A program made the translations under genes and the position numbers. Under the pieces are notes generated by a model. It was not told where the DNA came from and searched no databases. It worked only from the letters and a program-made list of their open reading frames with translations. DNA of 64,000 nucleotides from Kitasatospora viridis (GTDB lineage: Bacteria; Actinomycetota; Actinomycetes; Streptomycetales; Streptomycetaceae): the NCBI RefSeq assembly GCF_007829815.1, contig NZ_VIWT01000001.1, forward strand, positions 5,051,001 to 5,115,000, read 5' to 3'. Shown here in pieces: positions 50,267-58,361 of this stretch (the stretch's first letter is position 1; each line of letters begins with the position of its first letter).

Positions 50267-50997
50267 CAGGGGCGCTCGACCTCGGCGTCACCACGATCGA
50301 CACCGCCTCCAACTACTACCGCCACCGGTCCCACCGTCTCCTCAGCGAGATGGCCGGCGACCTGCTCCCGAAGTTCGTGATCTCCACCAAAGTCGGCTAC
50401 TTCAGGGACGGGCACAGCCTCAACCCAGCACGGCTACGGAAAGCCGTCGAGACGGCGGCGGCCGACCTCGGCCGGGATCCGGACACCGTCCTCCTGCACA
50501 ACCCCGAGCACTCCGCTCCGGACACCGAGGCTCTGTTGCAGGCGTGCGGGGTACTTGCTGATGCGGCGGCTCGGGGGCAGTGCGGTTCCTGGGGCATCGC
50601 TACCTGGGACCCGCGCCCGCTCGTCGGACTCGACGTGCCGCGCCCGGACATCCTCATGGTCCGCTCTGGACTGTTGGTCAGTAGCAGCGTCCTCGAAGCA
50701 GCCGAAGCACTCGTGACCACATGGAGACCCACCGAGGTCCGGGGGATGAGCCCCTTCGGCGGCAGCACCACCGACCCTGTATGGGGAAGGGTTGACGCCC
50801 GGATGTTCCTGGCCGCGCCCGATGCCACTCTGGTACAGGCAGCGTTCCGAGTGGCCTTCGCGCTGCCTGACGTTACGGCGGTGGCGGTCGGTACCGATGA
50901 CGCGGAGCACCTGCGGGAGTTGTGCGGCGGCCTGGATCACGACCTCGACACCGATGTCCTCCGGGCGTATCGGCTGCTCCTTAGTCAGTCGGTCTGA
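50200..50997 (+). CDS. aldo/keto reductase
   Basis: The 265-residue product is an AKR TIM barrel. The catalytic set is D34 (TIDTASNYY), Y39 or Y40, K64 (ISTKVGY) and H100 (LLHNPEH). It ends in VAVGTDDAEHLREL, the usual NADP-phosphate region. It is shorter than the typical 300 residues because the N-terminal hairpin is missing. The GTG start lies inside the JmjC gene, and no later start would keep the first barrel strand (RRVVLGL). It would reduce a carbonyl with NADPH, perhaps on the oxidised peptide; that is inferred from operon context. Its end overlaps the convergent kinase gene by 13 bp. Confidence 0.82.
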   Translation: MRTADRRVVLGLHRSRHRRDVLTGALDLGVTTIDTASNYYRHRSHRLLSEMAGDLLPKFVISTKVGYFRDGHSLNPARLRKAVETAAADLGRDPDTVLLHNPEHSAPDTEALLQACGVLADAAARGQCGSWGIATWDPRPLVGLDVPRPDILMVRSGLLVSSSVLEAAEALVTTWRPTEVRGMSPFGGSTTDPVWGRVDARMFLAAPDATLVQAAFRVAFALPDVTAVAVGTDDAEHLRELCGGLDHDLDTDVLRAYRLLLSQSV

Positions 50998-51812
50998 AGC
51001 TCCTGCACCACCTGCTCCGCAAGTGCGCGGGCTCCCACGCGGCGAGGGTCCTCGGGGTGTGCGTGCGGCCCGAGGATCTTCGCCGCGACGAACAGCGTCA
51101 TCACCTTGCCGTCCCGGCTCGCGAAGTCGGCGCTCCGCTCGGCGCGGACACGATCGGCCAGCGATGGCACGGCGAGCGAAGCGGCCCACAGCGTGGCCGA
51201 GTCGAGGCCGCGCGGGGCCATACCCCAGTCCTCCCAGTCGAAGACGCAGAACTCGGGCGCCGTCATGTTCGCCCAGTTGAGATCCGCGTGCGCCGGGTGC
51301 CACTCGCTCACCGTCACATCGACCTGCGGGAACACCTGGTGGATCGTCCGCGCTGCCAGCTCCTGCGTGATCGTCTTCGTGTCAGGGGTGGCGATCCGGT
51401 TCGTCCGGTGCTGAGCGAGCGCGTCCAGCGAGGCGTTGAGTTGAGCCCACCAGCCGTACGGCAGCTGGGGCGCATCGGTCACGACCGCCGACCCCACCGG
51501 TGCGGACGGCAGGAGCGTCGTCTCGTCGGCCCGCCACATCACGGGTTCGACCTCGTCCCGCCAAGCGATGCCGGCCAGCCACGCGGGCTTCGCCACTCCG
51601 CTCAGCGCCTCGGCCGAGGGCGTGCCGTCGCCGCCCTGCATACCGATCCGATCCAACCCGCGCCGCTCGATCCGCACCCAGGTGTCGCGCCCGGTACGAG
51701 CGCCCACGGACCGGCGCTTGCGGATCACTGTTGCCCTGTCGAGCCGCGTTCCCAAGGTGCTCTCGACTCGTTCGAGAACCCCGTCAACCGGCACGCGGCG
51801 CAGATCCGTCAT
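50985..51812 (-). CDS. aminoglycoside-phosphotransferase-fold kinase (APH family)
   Basis: The 275-residue product has the APH catalytic loop HPAHADLNWANM and the metal-binding DWEDWG (FCVFDWEDWGMAPRG). The N-terminal lobe is degenerate, starting DLRRVPVDGVLERVESTLG. It may phosphorylate a small molecule; drug specificity cannot be deduced. ATG 51812 was chosen as the first good start. The 5' flank contains a broken copy of the cobN riboswitch and promoter region, which could now drive this gene. Confidence 0.75.
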   Translation of the reverse strand: MTDLRRVPVDGVLERVESTLGTRLDRATVIRKRRSVGARTGRDTWVRIERRGLDRIGMQGGDGTPSAEALSGVAKPAWLAGIAWRDEVEPVMWRADETTLLPSAPVGSAVVTDAPQLPYGWWAQLNASLDALAQHRTNRIATPDTKTITQELAARTIHQVFPQVDVTVSEWHPAHADLNWANMTAPEFCVFDWEDWGMAPRGLDSATLWAASLAVPSLADRVRAERSADFASRDGKVMTLFVAAKILGPHAHPEDPRRVGARALAEQVVQELQTD

Positions 51813-51912
51813 GGGACAACGGTAGCCATTCCGTGCGGGGTTGGGATGAGGGCCAACACGGAGTACCGGGCGGCTCGCCCATCCGGCTCCTACGTCTGTT
51901 CCGGTGCGGGGC

Positions 51913-52020
51913 TCACCGGTTTCCTCCTGCACCGTCATGACAATGGGTAGACCGGGGCCAGCCCGCGCGCCATCCTGGACGTGGCCACCCGCTCTGGACA
52001 GGCGGTGTGAGCACGGCGAC
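51913..52020. repeat. diverged duplicate of the cobN leader/SapA upstream region (copy 2)
   Basis: These 108 bp align without gaps to 45421-45528, about 85% identical by eye. On the minus strand they include the 5' third of the cobalamin riboswitch (GGTGCAGGAGGAAACCGGTG) and then break off: CCCCGCACCGG replaces the B12 box. On the plus strand they lead into an intact SapA-like gene, whereas the first copy leads into a deleted one. The two copies flank the 45.8-51.9 kb island. Confidence 0.85.
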
Positions 52021-52065
52021 TCCGGGGACGCCGGAGTTCGGTCGACACGGGGGAGACACACGGAC

Positions 52066-52464
52066 ATGAAGCGTCTGATCCGACGGACGATCACCAGCGC
52101 GGCGGTGCTCGCCGCCGCCACCGCCGGCCTGGTCGGCCTGCCGGGAACCGCCCAGGCGGCCGCCTACAACGGGGCCTGCGGCCCGGGGTACTCGATCCTC
52201 CAGGGCGCCTCGGTCTGGGGCGGCAGCGTCTACCTGCTGTACAACGGCTCCACCGACTGCGTGGTGACGGTCCGCAACACCCCGGGCGCCTACTACTCGA
52301 TGAGGGCGACCGTCGGCCTCACCGGCGGCCAGCAGTACACCAACGCCGGCAACTTCACCAGCTACGCGGGCCCGGTGTACGTCTACGCCCCCGGCCAGTG
52401 CATCAACTGGAGCGGCGAGATCAACCACAGCGCCGCCGGCTACAGCGACGTGCACTGCGGCTGA
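52066..52464 (+). CDS. SapA-like secreted spore-associated protein
   Basis: The 132-residue product has a signal peptide (MKRLIRRTITSAAVL, cut near AQAAA, about residue 30). The mature domain of about 100 residues has YNGACGPGYSILQG, DCVVTVRNTPGAYY, AGNFTSYAGPVYVYAPGQC and a terminal DVHCG; four cysteines could make two disulfides. This matches spore-associated protein A of streptomycetes, a small exported protein found in spore preparations, of unknown activity. A degraded paralogue lies at 45557. Confidence 0.78.
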   Translation: MKRLIRRTITSAAVLAAATAGLVGLPGTAQAAAYNGACGPGYSILQGASVWGGSVYLLYNGSTDCVVTVRNTPGAYYSMRATVGLTGGQQYTNAGNFTSYAGPVYVYAPGQCINWSGEINHSAAGYSDVHCG

Positions 52465-52490
52465 CCCGGCCGCTCCCGCGCCCGGCGCGC

Positions 52491-52841
52491 TCAGGTCCAG
52501 TCGTCCGTGCCACCGAGCAGCTCGACCAGTCCCAGGCCCGGATCGTCGGCCTCGGCGGACCAGCGGTCGTAGCTGCCCTCGAACATGGGTGAGTACACCT
52601 GGGCCATCCAGTGGAGCCGGTAGCGGTAGACGAACGCGGGCTCGCCGGGGCGCTCGACGATGATGCGGTTGCGTAGCAGACCCTGACGGTGCCGGACCGT
52701 CGACCGGTCGTCCAGCACGGTGGACCGGTCGCCGGCCCGGAGGGTGCACCGGCCGTCGACCTCGCGGACTTCCACGTCCTTCTTGCCGAGCCGCCCTCTC
52801 CACAGGACTCTTCCGGACTGCTCGGGAGTCACGTTCTCCAC
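52491..52841 (-). CDS. conserved hypothetical protein, 116 residues
   Basis: The product begins MENVTPEQSGRVLWRGRLG from a GTG and is rich in charged beta-type segments (KKDVEVREVDGRCTLRAGD), then RNRIIVERPGEPAFVYRYRLHW and an acidic end. No signal, membrane segment or known motif is seen. Its codon use is that of a real gene. I do not recognise the family. Confidence 0.5.
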   Translation of the reverse strand: MENVTPEQSGRVLWRGRLGKKDVEVREVDGRCTLRAGDRSTVLDDRSTVRHRQGLLRNRIIVERPGEPAFVYRYRLHWMAQVYSPMFEGSYDRWSAEADDPGLGLVELLGGTDDWT

Positions 52842-52949
52842 GACGGGTCACTCCGTTTCACGACGACGGGCACGGGCCGGGGAGACTCCCCCCGGGTCGA
52901 GACAATGATCACGCCAGGCACGGGGGATACGCCCAGGCGGATCGTGGGT

Positions 52950-54149
52950 ATGCTCGCGCCCATGCCACCCTCAGCCGACGCCGTCGAGCCTGCCCGCGCA
53001 CCGGTGTCCGGGCGCGGGCGCGATGACGCGTGCCCCGGGGCGCTGCGGCTGCACCAGGCGGACGACGGGGCGCTGGCCCGGGTGCGGGTGCCGGGCGGGG
53101 TGCTGGCGGTGGATCAGCTGACGGCGCTGGTGGCGGCGGCCGAGGAGCTGGGTGACGGTGCGTTGGAGGCCACCTCGCGGGGCAACCTCCAGCTGCGCGG
53201 CCTGGCGGCGGACGCCGGGACCGAGCTGGCCAACCGGCTGCACGCGGCTGGGCTGCTGCCCTCGCTGGCGCACGACCGGGTGCGCAACATCGTGGCGAGC
53301 CCGCTGGGCGGGCCCGAGGTGCGCGGATGGTTGCGCGAGCTGGACGAGGCGCTGTGCGCGAGCGAGACGGCGCGCGGGCTGTCGGGGCGGTTCCTGTTCG
53401 CGCTGGACGGCGGGCTCGGCGATGTCGCCGCGCTGGATGCGGACCTGACGGTGATCGTGACGGGTGACACCGCGCTGCTGCGGATCGCCCGGGCTGAAGC
53501 TGCGGCGGAAGTCGGGATCGCCGACGCTGCGCGCCTGATGCTGCGGGCGGCCGAGGAGTTCCTCGCGCTCGGTAGCGGTGCGTGGCGGATCCGGGAGGCC
53601 GACCCCGACGGCACGCTGCTGGCCGGCCGACTCGGGTTGACGCTCCGTCCGCTGCCCGCGCTGTCCGGTCGGAGGCCGCAGGTCGGCCCGGTCGAGGGTG
53701 CGCTGGTGATCGGCCTGCCGTTCGGCCGGGGCACCGCCGCGCAGTGGCGCGCGCTCGCCCACGCGGCCACCGACGAACTGCGCGTCACCCCCTGGCGCAC
53801 CGTCGTCCTCCCCGACGCCGACCCCGCCGTGCTCCCCGCCCTCGCCGCCCATGGCCTGCGCACCGCCCCCGGCTCGCCCTGGGAGGGCGCCACCGCCTGC
53901 ACCGGCGCGCCGGGCTGCGCCAAGTCGCTCGCCGACGTGCGCGCGGACGCGGCCGCTGCCCTGGACACGGCGACGGGCACCGGCCTCCCCGTGCACTGGT
54001 CCGGCTGCGAGCGCCGCTGCGGCCACCCCACCGGCGCCTGGGTGGACGTGCTGGCCACCGGCGTCCACAGCTACACCATCGACAGCTCCACCGAAGTGAC
54101 GACCGAACAGATGGCGGCGGCCGTCGCCGCCGCCAGGAGGACCACGTGA
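52950..54149 (+). CDS. cobG: precorrin-3B synthase CobG
   Basis: The product of about 399 residues is a nitrite/sulfite-reductase-like protein: N-terminal ferredoxin-like segment GGVLAVDQLTALVAAAEELG, LEATSRGNLQLRGL, and the 4Fe-4S ligands C317, C323, C353 and C357 (ACTGAPGCAKS and SGCERRCGHP). CobG is the mono-oxygenase of the aerobic pathway that makes precorrin-3B from precorrin-3A. Start is uncertain (ATG 52950, GTG 52944 or ATG 52962). Its stop overlaps cobH, beginning a cobG-cobH-cobIJ operon. Confidence 0.9.
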   Translation: MLAPMPPSADAVEPARAPVSGRGRDDACPGALRLHQADDGALARVRVPGGVLAVDQLTALVAAAEELGDGALEATSRGNLQLRGLAADAGTELANRLHAAGLLPSLAHDRVRNIVASPLGGPEVRGWLRELDEALCASETARGLSGRFLFALDGGLGDVAALDADLTVIVTGDTALLRIARAEAAAEVGIADAARLMLRAAEEFLALGSGAWRIREADPDGTLLAGRLGLTLRPLPALSGRRPQVGPVEGALVIGLPFGRGTAAQWRALAHAATDELRVTPWRTVVLPDADPAVLPALAAHGLRTAPGSPWEGATACTGAPGCAKSLADVRADAAAALDTATGTGLPVHWSGCERRCGHPTGAWVDVLATGVHSYTIDSSTEVTTEQMAAAVAAARRTT

Positions 54150-54772
54150 TCGAGTACGAGAAGGACGGCGCGGAGATCTACCGCCAGTCCTTTGCCACCA
54201 TCCGCGCCGAGTCGGACCTGGCTGCCCTGCCGGCCGACGTGGCCCAGGTCGCGGTGCGGATGATCCACGCCTGCGGGATGACCGACCTGGTCGCCGACCT
54301 GCTCTGGAGCCCGAACGTGGTGGCCGACGCCCGGGCCGCGCTGCGGGCCGGCGCGCCGATCCTGTGCGACGTCTCGATGGTGGCCAGCGGCGTCACCCGC
54401 AAGCGGCTGCCCGCCGACAACGAGGTGGTCTGCACCCTGTCTGACCCGCGGGTGCCGGGCCTGGCCGCCGAGCTGGGCACCACCCGCAGCGCCGCCGCGA
54501 TGGAGCTCTGGCGGGACAAGCTCGAAGGCTCGGTGGTCGCCGTCGGCAACGCCCCGACCTCGCTGTTCCGGCTGCTGGAGATGATCGAGGCGGGCGCGCC
54601 GCGCCCGGCCGCCGTGATCGGTGTGCCGGTCGGCTTCATCGGCGCCGCCGAGTCCAAGCAGGCGCTCGCCGACCACCCGGCCGGCCTGGAGCACCTCGTG
54701 GTGCGCGGCCGGCGCGGCGGCAGCGCGATCGCCGCGGCCGCCCTGAACGCGATCGCGAGTGAGATCGAATGA
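54146..54772 (+). CDS. cobH: precorrin-8X methylmutase CobH
   Basis: The 208-residue product has the CobH/CbiC signature: VRMIHACGMTDLV with the catalytic His, ILCDVSMVASGVTR, and a C-terminal IGVPVGFIGAAESKQAL and RRGGSAIAAAALNAI. It moves a methyl group from C11 to C12, giving hydrogenobyrinic acid. GTG start overlapping the cobG stop, and ATGA overlap with cobIJ. Confidence 0.94.
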   Translation: MIEYEKDGAEIYRQSFATIRAESDLAALPADVAQVAVRMIHACGMTDLVADLLWSPNVVADARAALRAGAPILCDVSMVASGVTRKRLPADNEVVCTLSDPRVPGLAAELGTTRSAAAMELWRDKLEGSVVAVGNAPTSLFRLLEMIEAGAPRPAAVIGVPVGFIGAAESKQALADHPAGLEHLVVRGRRGGSAIAAAALNAIASEIE

Positions 54773-56271
54773 CGGACCAGCAGCAGCCCGGCACCCTGTA
54801 CGGCGTGGGCCTGGGCCCCGGCGACCCCGAACTGCTCACCCTGCGGGCGGCCCGGGCGATCGCCGAGGCCGACGTGATCGCCTACCACAGCGCCCGGCAC
54901 GGCCGCTCGATAGCCCGCTCGATCGCCGCCCCGCACCTGACGGGGGAGCAGATCGAGGAGAAGCTGGTCTACCCGATCACCGTGGAGACCACCGACCACC
55001 CCGGCGGTTACCGGGGCGCGCTGGAGGAGTTCTACGAGGAGGCCGCCGCCCGGCTGGCCGCCCACCTGGACGCCGGCCGCAGCGTCGCCGTGCTGGCCGA
55101 GGGCGACCCGTTCTTCTACGGCTCCTACCAGCACATGCACAAGCGCCTGGCGCACCGCTACCCGACCGAGGTGATCCCCGGCGTCACCTCGATCAGCGCC
55201 TCCGCCGCCCGGCTCGGCACCCCGCTCTGCGAGGACCAGGAGGTGCTGACGATCATTCCGGGCACGCTGCCCGAGGAGGAGCTGACGGCCCGGCTGGCCG
55301 CCACCGACTCCGCCGTGGTGATGAAGCTCGGCCGCACCTTCCCGACCGTGCGCCGCGCCCTGGAGCGGGCCGGCCGGCTGGACGAGGCGCGGTACGTCGA
55401 GCGCGCCACCATGGCCGGCGAGCGCACCGCGGTGCTGGCCGAGGTGGACCCGCAGACCGTGCCGTACTTCTCGGTCGCGGTGCTGCCCAGCCGGCTCAAC
55501 CACCCCAAGCCGGAGCCCGAGCACGGCGAGGTGGTGGTGGTCGGCACCGGCCCCGCCGGCCCGCTCTGGCTGACCGCCGAGGCGCGCGGCGTGCTGACCG
55601 CCGCCACCGACCTGGTCGGCTACACCACCTACCTGGACCGGGTGCCGGTGCGGCCCGGGCAGCTGCGGCACGGCTCGGACAACAAGGTGGAGTCCGAGCG
55701 CGCCGAGTTCGCCCTGGAGCTGGCCCGGCGCGGGCGGCGGGTCGTGGTGGTCTCCTCCGGCGACCCGGGCGTCTTCGCGATGGCCACCGCCGTGCTGGAG
55801 GTGGCCTGCGAGGAGCGGTACCACGGGGTGCCGGTGCGGATCGTGCCGGGCATGACGGCCGCGCACGCCGCCGCCTCCCGGGCCGGCGCGCCGCTGGGCC
55901 ACGACTACGCCGTGGTCTCGCTCTCCGACCGGCTCAAGCCGTGGTCGGTGGTGGCGGAGCGGCTGACCGCCGCCGCGCGCGCCGACCTGGTCCTGGCGCT
56001 CTACAACCCGGGCTCCAAGTCCCGCACCACGCAGGTGGCTTCGGCCCGCGACCTGCTGCTGGAGCACCGCGCCCCGGACACCCCGGTGGTCATGGCGCGC
56101 GACGTCGGCGGCCCCACCGAGCGGGTGCGCACGGTGCGGCTGGCCGAGCTGGACCCGGCGGAGGTGGACATGCGCACCATCCTGCTGATCGGCTCCTCGC
56201 AGACCCAGGCGGTGCGGCGCGGCGAGGGCGACGAGGTGGTCTGGACGCCGCGGCGCTACCCGGAGGGCTGA
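54769..56271 (+). CDS. cobIJ: fused precorrin-2 C20-/precorrin-3B C17-methyltransferase CobIJ
   Basis: The 500-residue product is two SAM methyltransferases of the tetrapyrrole family in one chain. Residues 1-245 are CobI: GVGLGPGDPELLTLRA, LAEGDPFFYGSYQHM, VIPGVTSISASA. Residues 250-500 are CobJ: VVVVGTGPAGPLWLTAEA, VVSSGDPGVFAMA, VPGMTAAHAAASRAGAPLG and ALYNPGSKSR. Fusion of these consecutive enzymes is common in actinomycetes and would channel precorrin-2 methylation around the CobG step. It is the last gene of the operon, followed by a hairpin. Confidence 0.94.
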   Translation: MTDQQQPGTLYGVGLGPGDPELLTLRAARAIAEADVIAYHSARHGRSIARSIAAPHLTGEQIEEKLVYPITVETTDHPGGYRGALEEFYEEAAARLAAHLDAGRSVAVLAEGDPFFYGSYQHMHKRLAHRYPTEVIPGVTSISASAARLGTPLCEDQEVLTIIPGTLPEEELTARLAATDSAVVMKLGRTFPTVRRALERAGRLDEARYVERATMAGERTAVLAEVDPQTVPYFSVAVLPSRLNHPKPEPEHGEVVVVGTGPAGPLWLTAEARGVLTAATDLVGYTTYLDRVPVRPGQLRHGSDNKVESERAEFALELARRGRRVVVVSSGDPGVFAMATAVLEVACEERYHGVPVRIVPGMTAAHAAASRAGAPLGHDYAVVSLSDRLKPWSVVAERLTAAARADLVLALYNPGSKSRTTQVASARDLLLEHRAPDTPVVMARDVGGPTERVRTVRLAELDPAEVDMRTILLIGSSQTQAVRRGEGDEVVWTPRRYPEG

Positions 56272-56287
56272 CGCCGGACCGGGCGGT

Positions 56288-56324
56288 GGCCCCGGCTGCC
56301 GACCCCCGTCCGGCAGCCGGGGCC
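56288..56324. terminator. 14-bp hairpin after cobIJ
   Basis: GGCCCCGGCTGCCG (56288-56301) pairs perfectly with 56311-56324 around a 9-base loop, 16 bp after the cobIJ stop. Confidence 0.8.
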
Positions 56325-56446
56325 CCGCGGACCTCGTGCGCCGACGGTACGGCCGGACACCCGTCCGCGGGCACCTGACCCGTGCACCCCGTGACGGGGG
56401 AGGATGCTCACGGCTGCACAGCACACCGGAGCGGGAGGGCGGCGCG

Positions 56447-57925
56447 ATGACCGAACCGGAGGCGGCGGCAGCGGCGGCCCGGTACGGGGAGCGGCTGGAC
56501 GGCCTGTTCGACCAACTGCGGCTGCGCAGCGACCGCCCGGACGGCCCGGCCCGGGTGGTCGGCTGGCTGGCCGAGCAGCTGGCGGCCGACGTGGCGCTCG
56601 CCCTGCCGCCGCACGCCCCGCAGGCCTCGCACGCCCCGGAGGCCTGGGCGCCGGCGGGGGCCGACGAACGGCTCGCGGCGGCCCGCGCGGCCGCCGACCC
56701 GGCGCTGCGGACCTTCCCGATCGGCGGCCGGCAGCCGGACGCGCTGCTCGCCCTGCACCGGCGCGCACCGCTCGACGCGCTGGAGGTGCGGCTCGTCGAG
56801 CACGTCACCACGGTGCTCGCCCGGCTGCTCGCCGACCGGGCGGCCGCCGCCGAGCGGGCCGCGCTGCACCGGGTCTCCGCCTCGCTCCGGGTGGCCGCCT
56901 TCCAGCTGCTGATGGGCGGTCAGACCACGCTGGCCCGGCGCACCGCCGCGCCCCTGGTGCCGGGCGTGCTGGTGCACGACAGCGCGCGGGTCTACCTGGT
57001 CGACTGCGGGGCCACCGAGCGGGACGCCGTCGCCGAGCTGCTGGCCGACGCCGCCCCGGGCCAGGCGCTGATCGTCCGCTGCCCGGCCCACGACACCCAC
57101 CTGATCGTGCTCGCCCCGCTGGCCCCCGACGCGCGGCTGGACGAGCGGGGCTGGTGCGCGACCGGCCTGCTGCTGCGCGCCGTCGTCGCCCGGCGCGCCG
57201 AGCTGCGGATCGGCGGCAGCAGCACCGTCCCGCTGGCGCACACCGCCGACGCCTACCAGGAGGCGTTCAACGCGCTCACCGTGGCCCGCCGGCTGCCCGA
57301 GCGGCACGCCCTCTACCAGGCCCGCACCGAGCTCGCCCAGCTGCTCGGCGGCCCGGCCAGGGCCTGGGCCGAGCACCTGCTGCGCCCGCTGCTGGAGCTG
57401 CCCAGGGACCAGCGCGACGAGGTGGTCGAGACCACCAGGCTGGCGCTCGGCTTCAGCAACGGGCAGACCGGCCGGATCCTGGGCGTGCACCGCAACACGG
57501 TGACCCGGCGGATCGAGCGGGCGGTGCAACTCCTCGGCCTGGAGTGGAGTTCGTTCGCCGACCGGGCGCTGCTCGACCTCGGGCTCCGGCTCACCTCCCG
57601 GGGCAGCCCGGTGGTGCCGCGCTCCGAGCTCGCCGGCATCCTCGCCGACCCGGCCGCCGGGGCCTGGGCGCGGGCCTTCCTCGCCCCGCTGGCCCAGGAC
57701 CGCCGCCCGCTGCTGCGCACCCTGGCCGGCTGGGTGGCCGCCGGGGCCAACGCGCGGGACACCCAGGCCGCGCTCGGCCTGCACCACCAGACGGTGCTGG
57801 ACCACCTGCGCACCGCCGAGCGGCTGCTGGAGCGGGAGTTGACGGCCGGTCGGACGGGTGCCTACGAGCTGGCCTGGGCGGTGTGGGCGAGCGGGGCGGC
57901 GGGCTACCCCTCCTCGGAGATGTAG
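56447..57925 (+). CDS. PucR-family transcriptional regulator
   Basis: The 492-residue product has an N-terminal GAF-like ligand region (about 1-150), a central GGDEF-derived PucR domain, and two helix-turn-helix segments. One is LALGFSNGQTGRILGVHRNT followed by VTRRIERAVQLL, the HTH_30 type. The second is near the C-terminus (ARDTQAALGLHHQTVLDHLR). Two DNA-binding segments in tandem are unusual for the family. No ligand is evident. It is convergent with gcvH, overlapping it by 22 bp. Confidence 0.78.
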   Translation: MTEPEAAAAAARYGERLDGLFDQLRLRSDRPDGPARVVGWLAEQLAADVALALPPHAPQASHAPEAWAPAGADERLAAARAAADPALRTFPIGGRQPDALLALHRRAPLDALEVRLVEHVTTVLARLLADRAAAAERAALHRVSASLRVAAFQLLMGGQTTLARRTAAPLVPGVLVHDSARVYLVDCGATERDAVAELLADAAPGQALIVRCPAHDTHLIVLAPLAPDARLDERGWCATGLLLRAVVARRAELRIGGSSTVPLAHTADAYQEAFNALTVARRLPERHALYQARTELAQLLGGPARAWAEHLLRPLLELPRDQRDEVVETTRLALGFSNGQTGRILGVHRNTVTRRIERAVQLLGLEWSSFADRALLDLGLRLTSRGSPVVPRSELAGILADPAAGAWARAFLAPLAQDRRPLLRTLAGWVAAGANARDTQAALGLHHQTVLDHLRTAERLLERELTAGRTGAYELAWAVWASGAAGYPSSEM

Positions 57926-58287
57926 GCCTCGTACTGGGCAGCGGTGAGCAGGGAGTCGAGCTGCTTGGGGTCCTTGAGCTCGATCTCGACGATCCAGGCG
58001 CTGTGGGCGTCGTCGTTGATCAGCTCCGGCTCGTCGTTGAGCTCCTCGTTCACCGCGCTGACCTTGCCGGAGACCGGGGAGTAGAGCTCCGAGGCGGCCT
58101 TGACCGACTCGATGGCGCTGATCGACTGGCCGGTGTCGAGCGCGGAGCCGACGTTGGGCAGCTCCACGAACACGACGTCACCCAGCTGCCTGGCCGCGTA
58201 CTCGGTGACGCCGACCTTGGCCTTCTTGCCCTGGACGGACACCCACTCGTGCTCCTTGGTGTACTTGTAGTCCTTCGGGTATGCCAT
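57904..58287 (-). CDS. gcvH: glycine cleavage system H protein
   Basis: The 127-residue product has the standard start MAYPKDYKYTKEHEWVSVQG, the lipoyl-lysine segment SISAIESVKAASELYSPV, and NDDAHSAWIVEIEL. It carries the aminomethyl group between the P, T and L proteins on lipoate. Usual length. GGAGG lies six bases before ATG 58287. The P, T and SHMT genes are not in the window, so gcvH stands alone here. Confidence 0.95.
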   Translation of the reverse strand: MAYPKDYKYTKEHEWVSVQGKKAKVGVTEYAARQLGDVVFVELPNVGSALDTGQSISAIESVKAASELYSPVSGKVSAVNEELNDEPELINDDAHSAWIVEIELKDPKQLDSLLTAAQYEAYISEEG

Positions 58288-58361
58288 GGGAGCCTCCAGA
58301 ATCGGCAATTGATGTGCCGTCAGCTTCCTACAGGCCGGCGCCCGGCCGGGGCACCGTCACC

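Noticed and set aside
45480..52020. IS element or integrase-driven genomic island
   Set aside because: The flanks are diverged direct copies, but no transposase, integrase or tRNA attachment site is visible, so I report an island without naming a mobile element.
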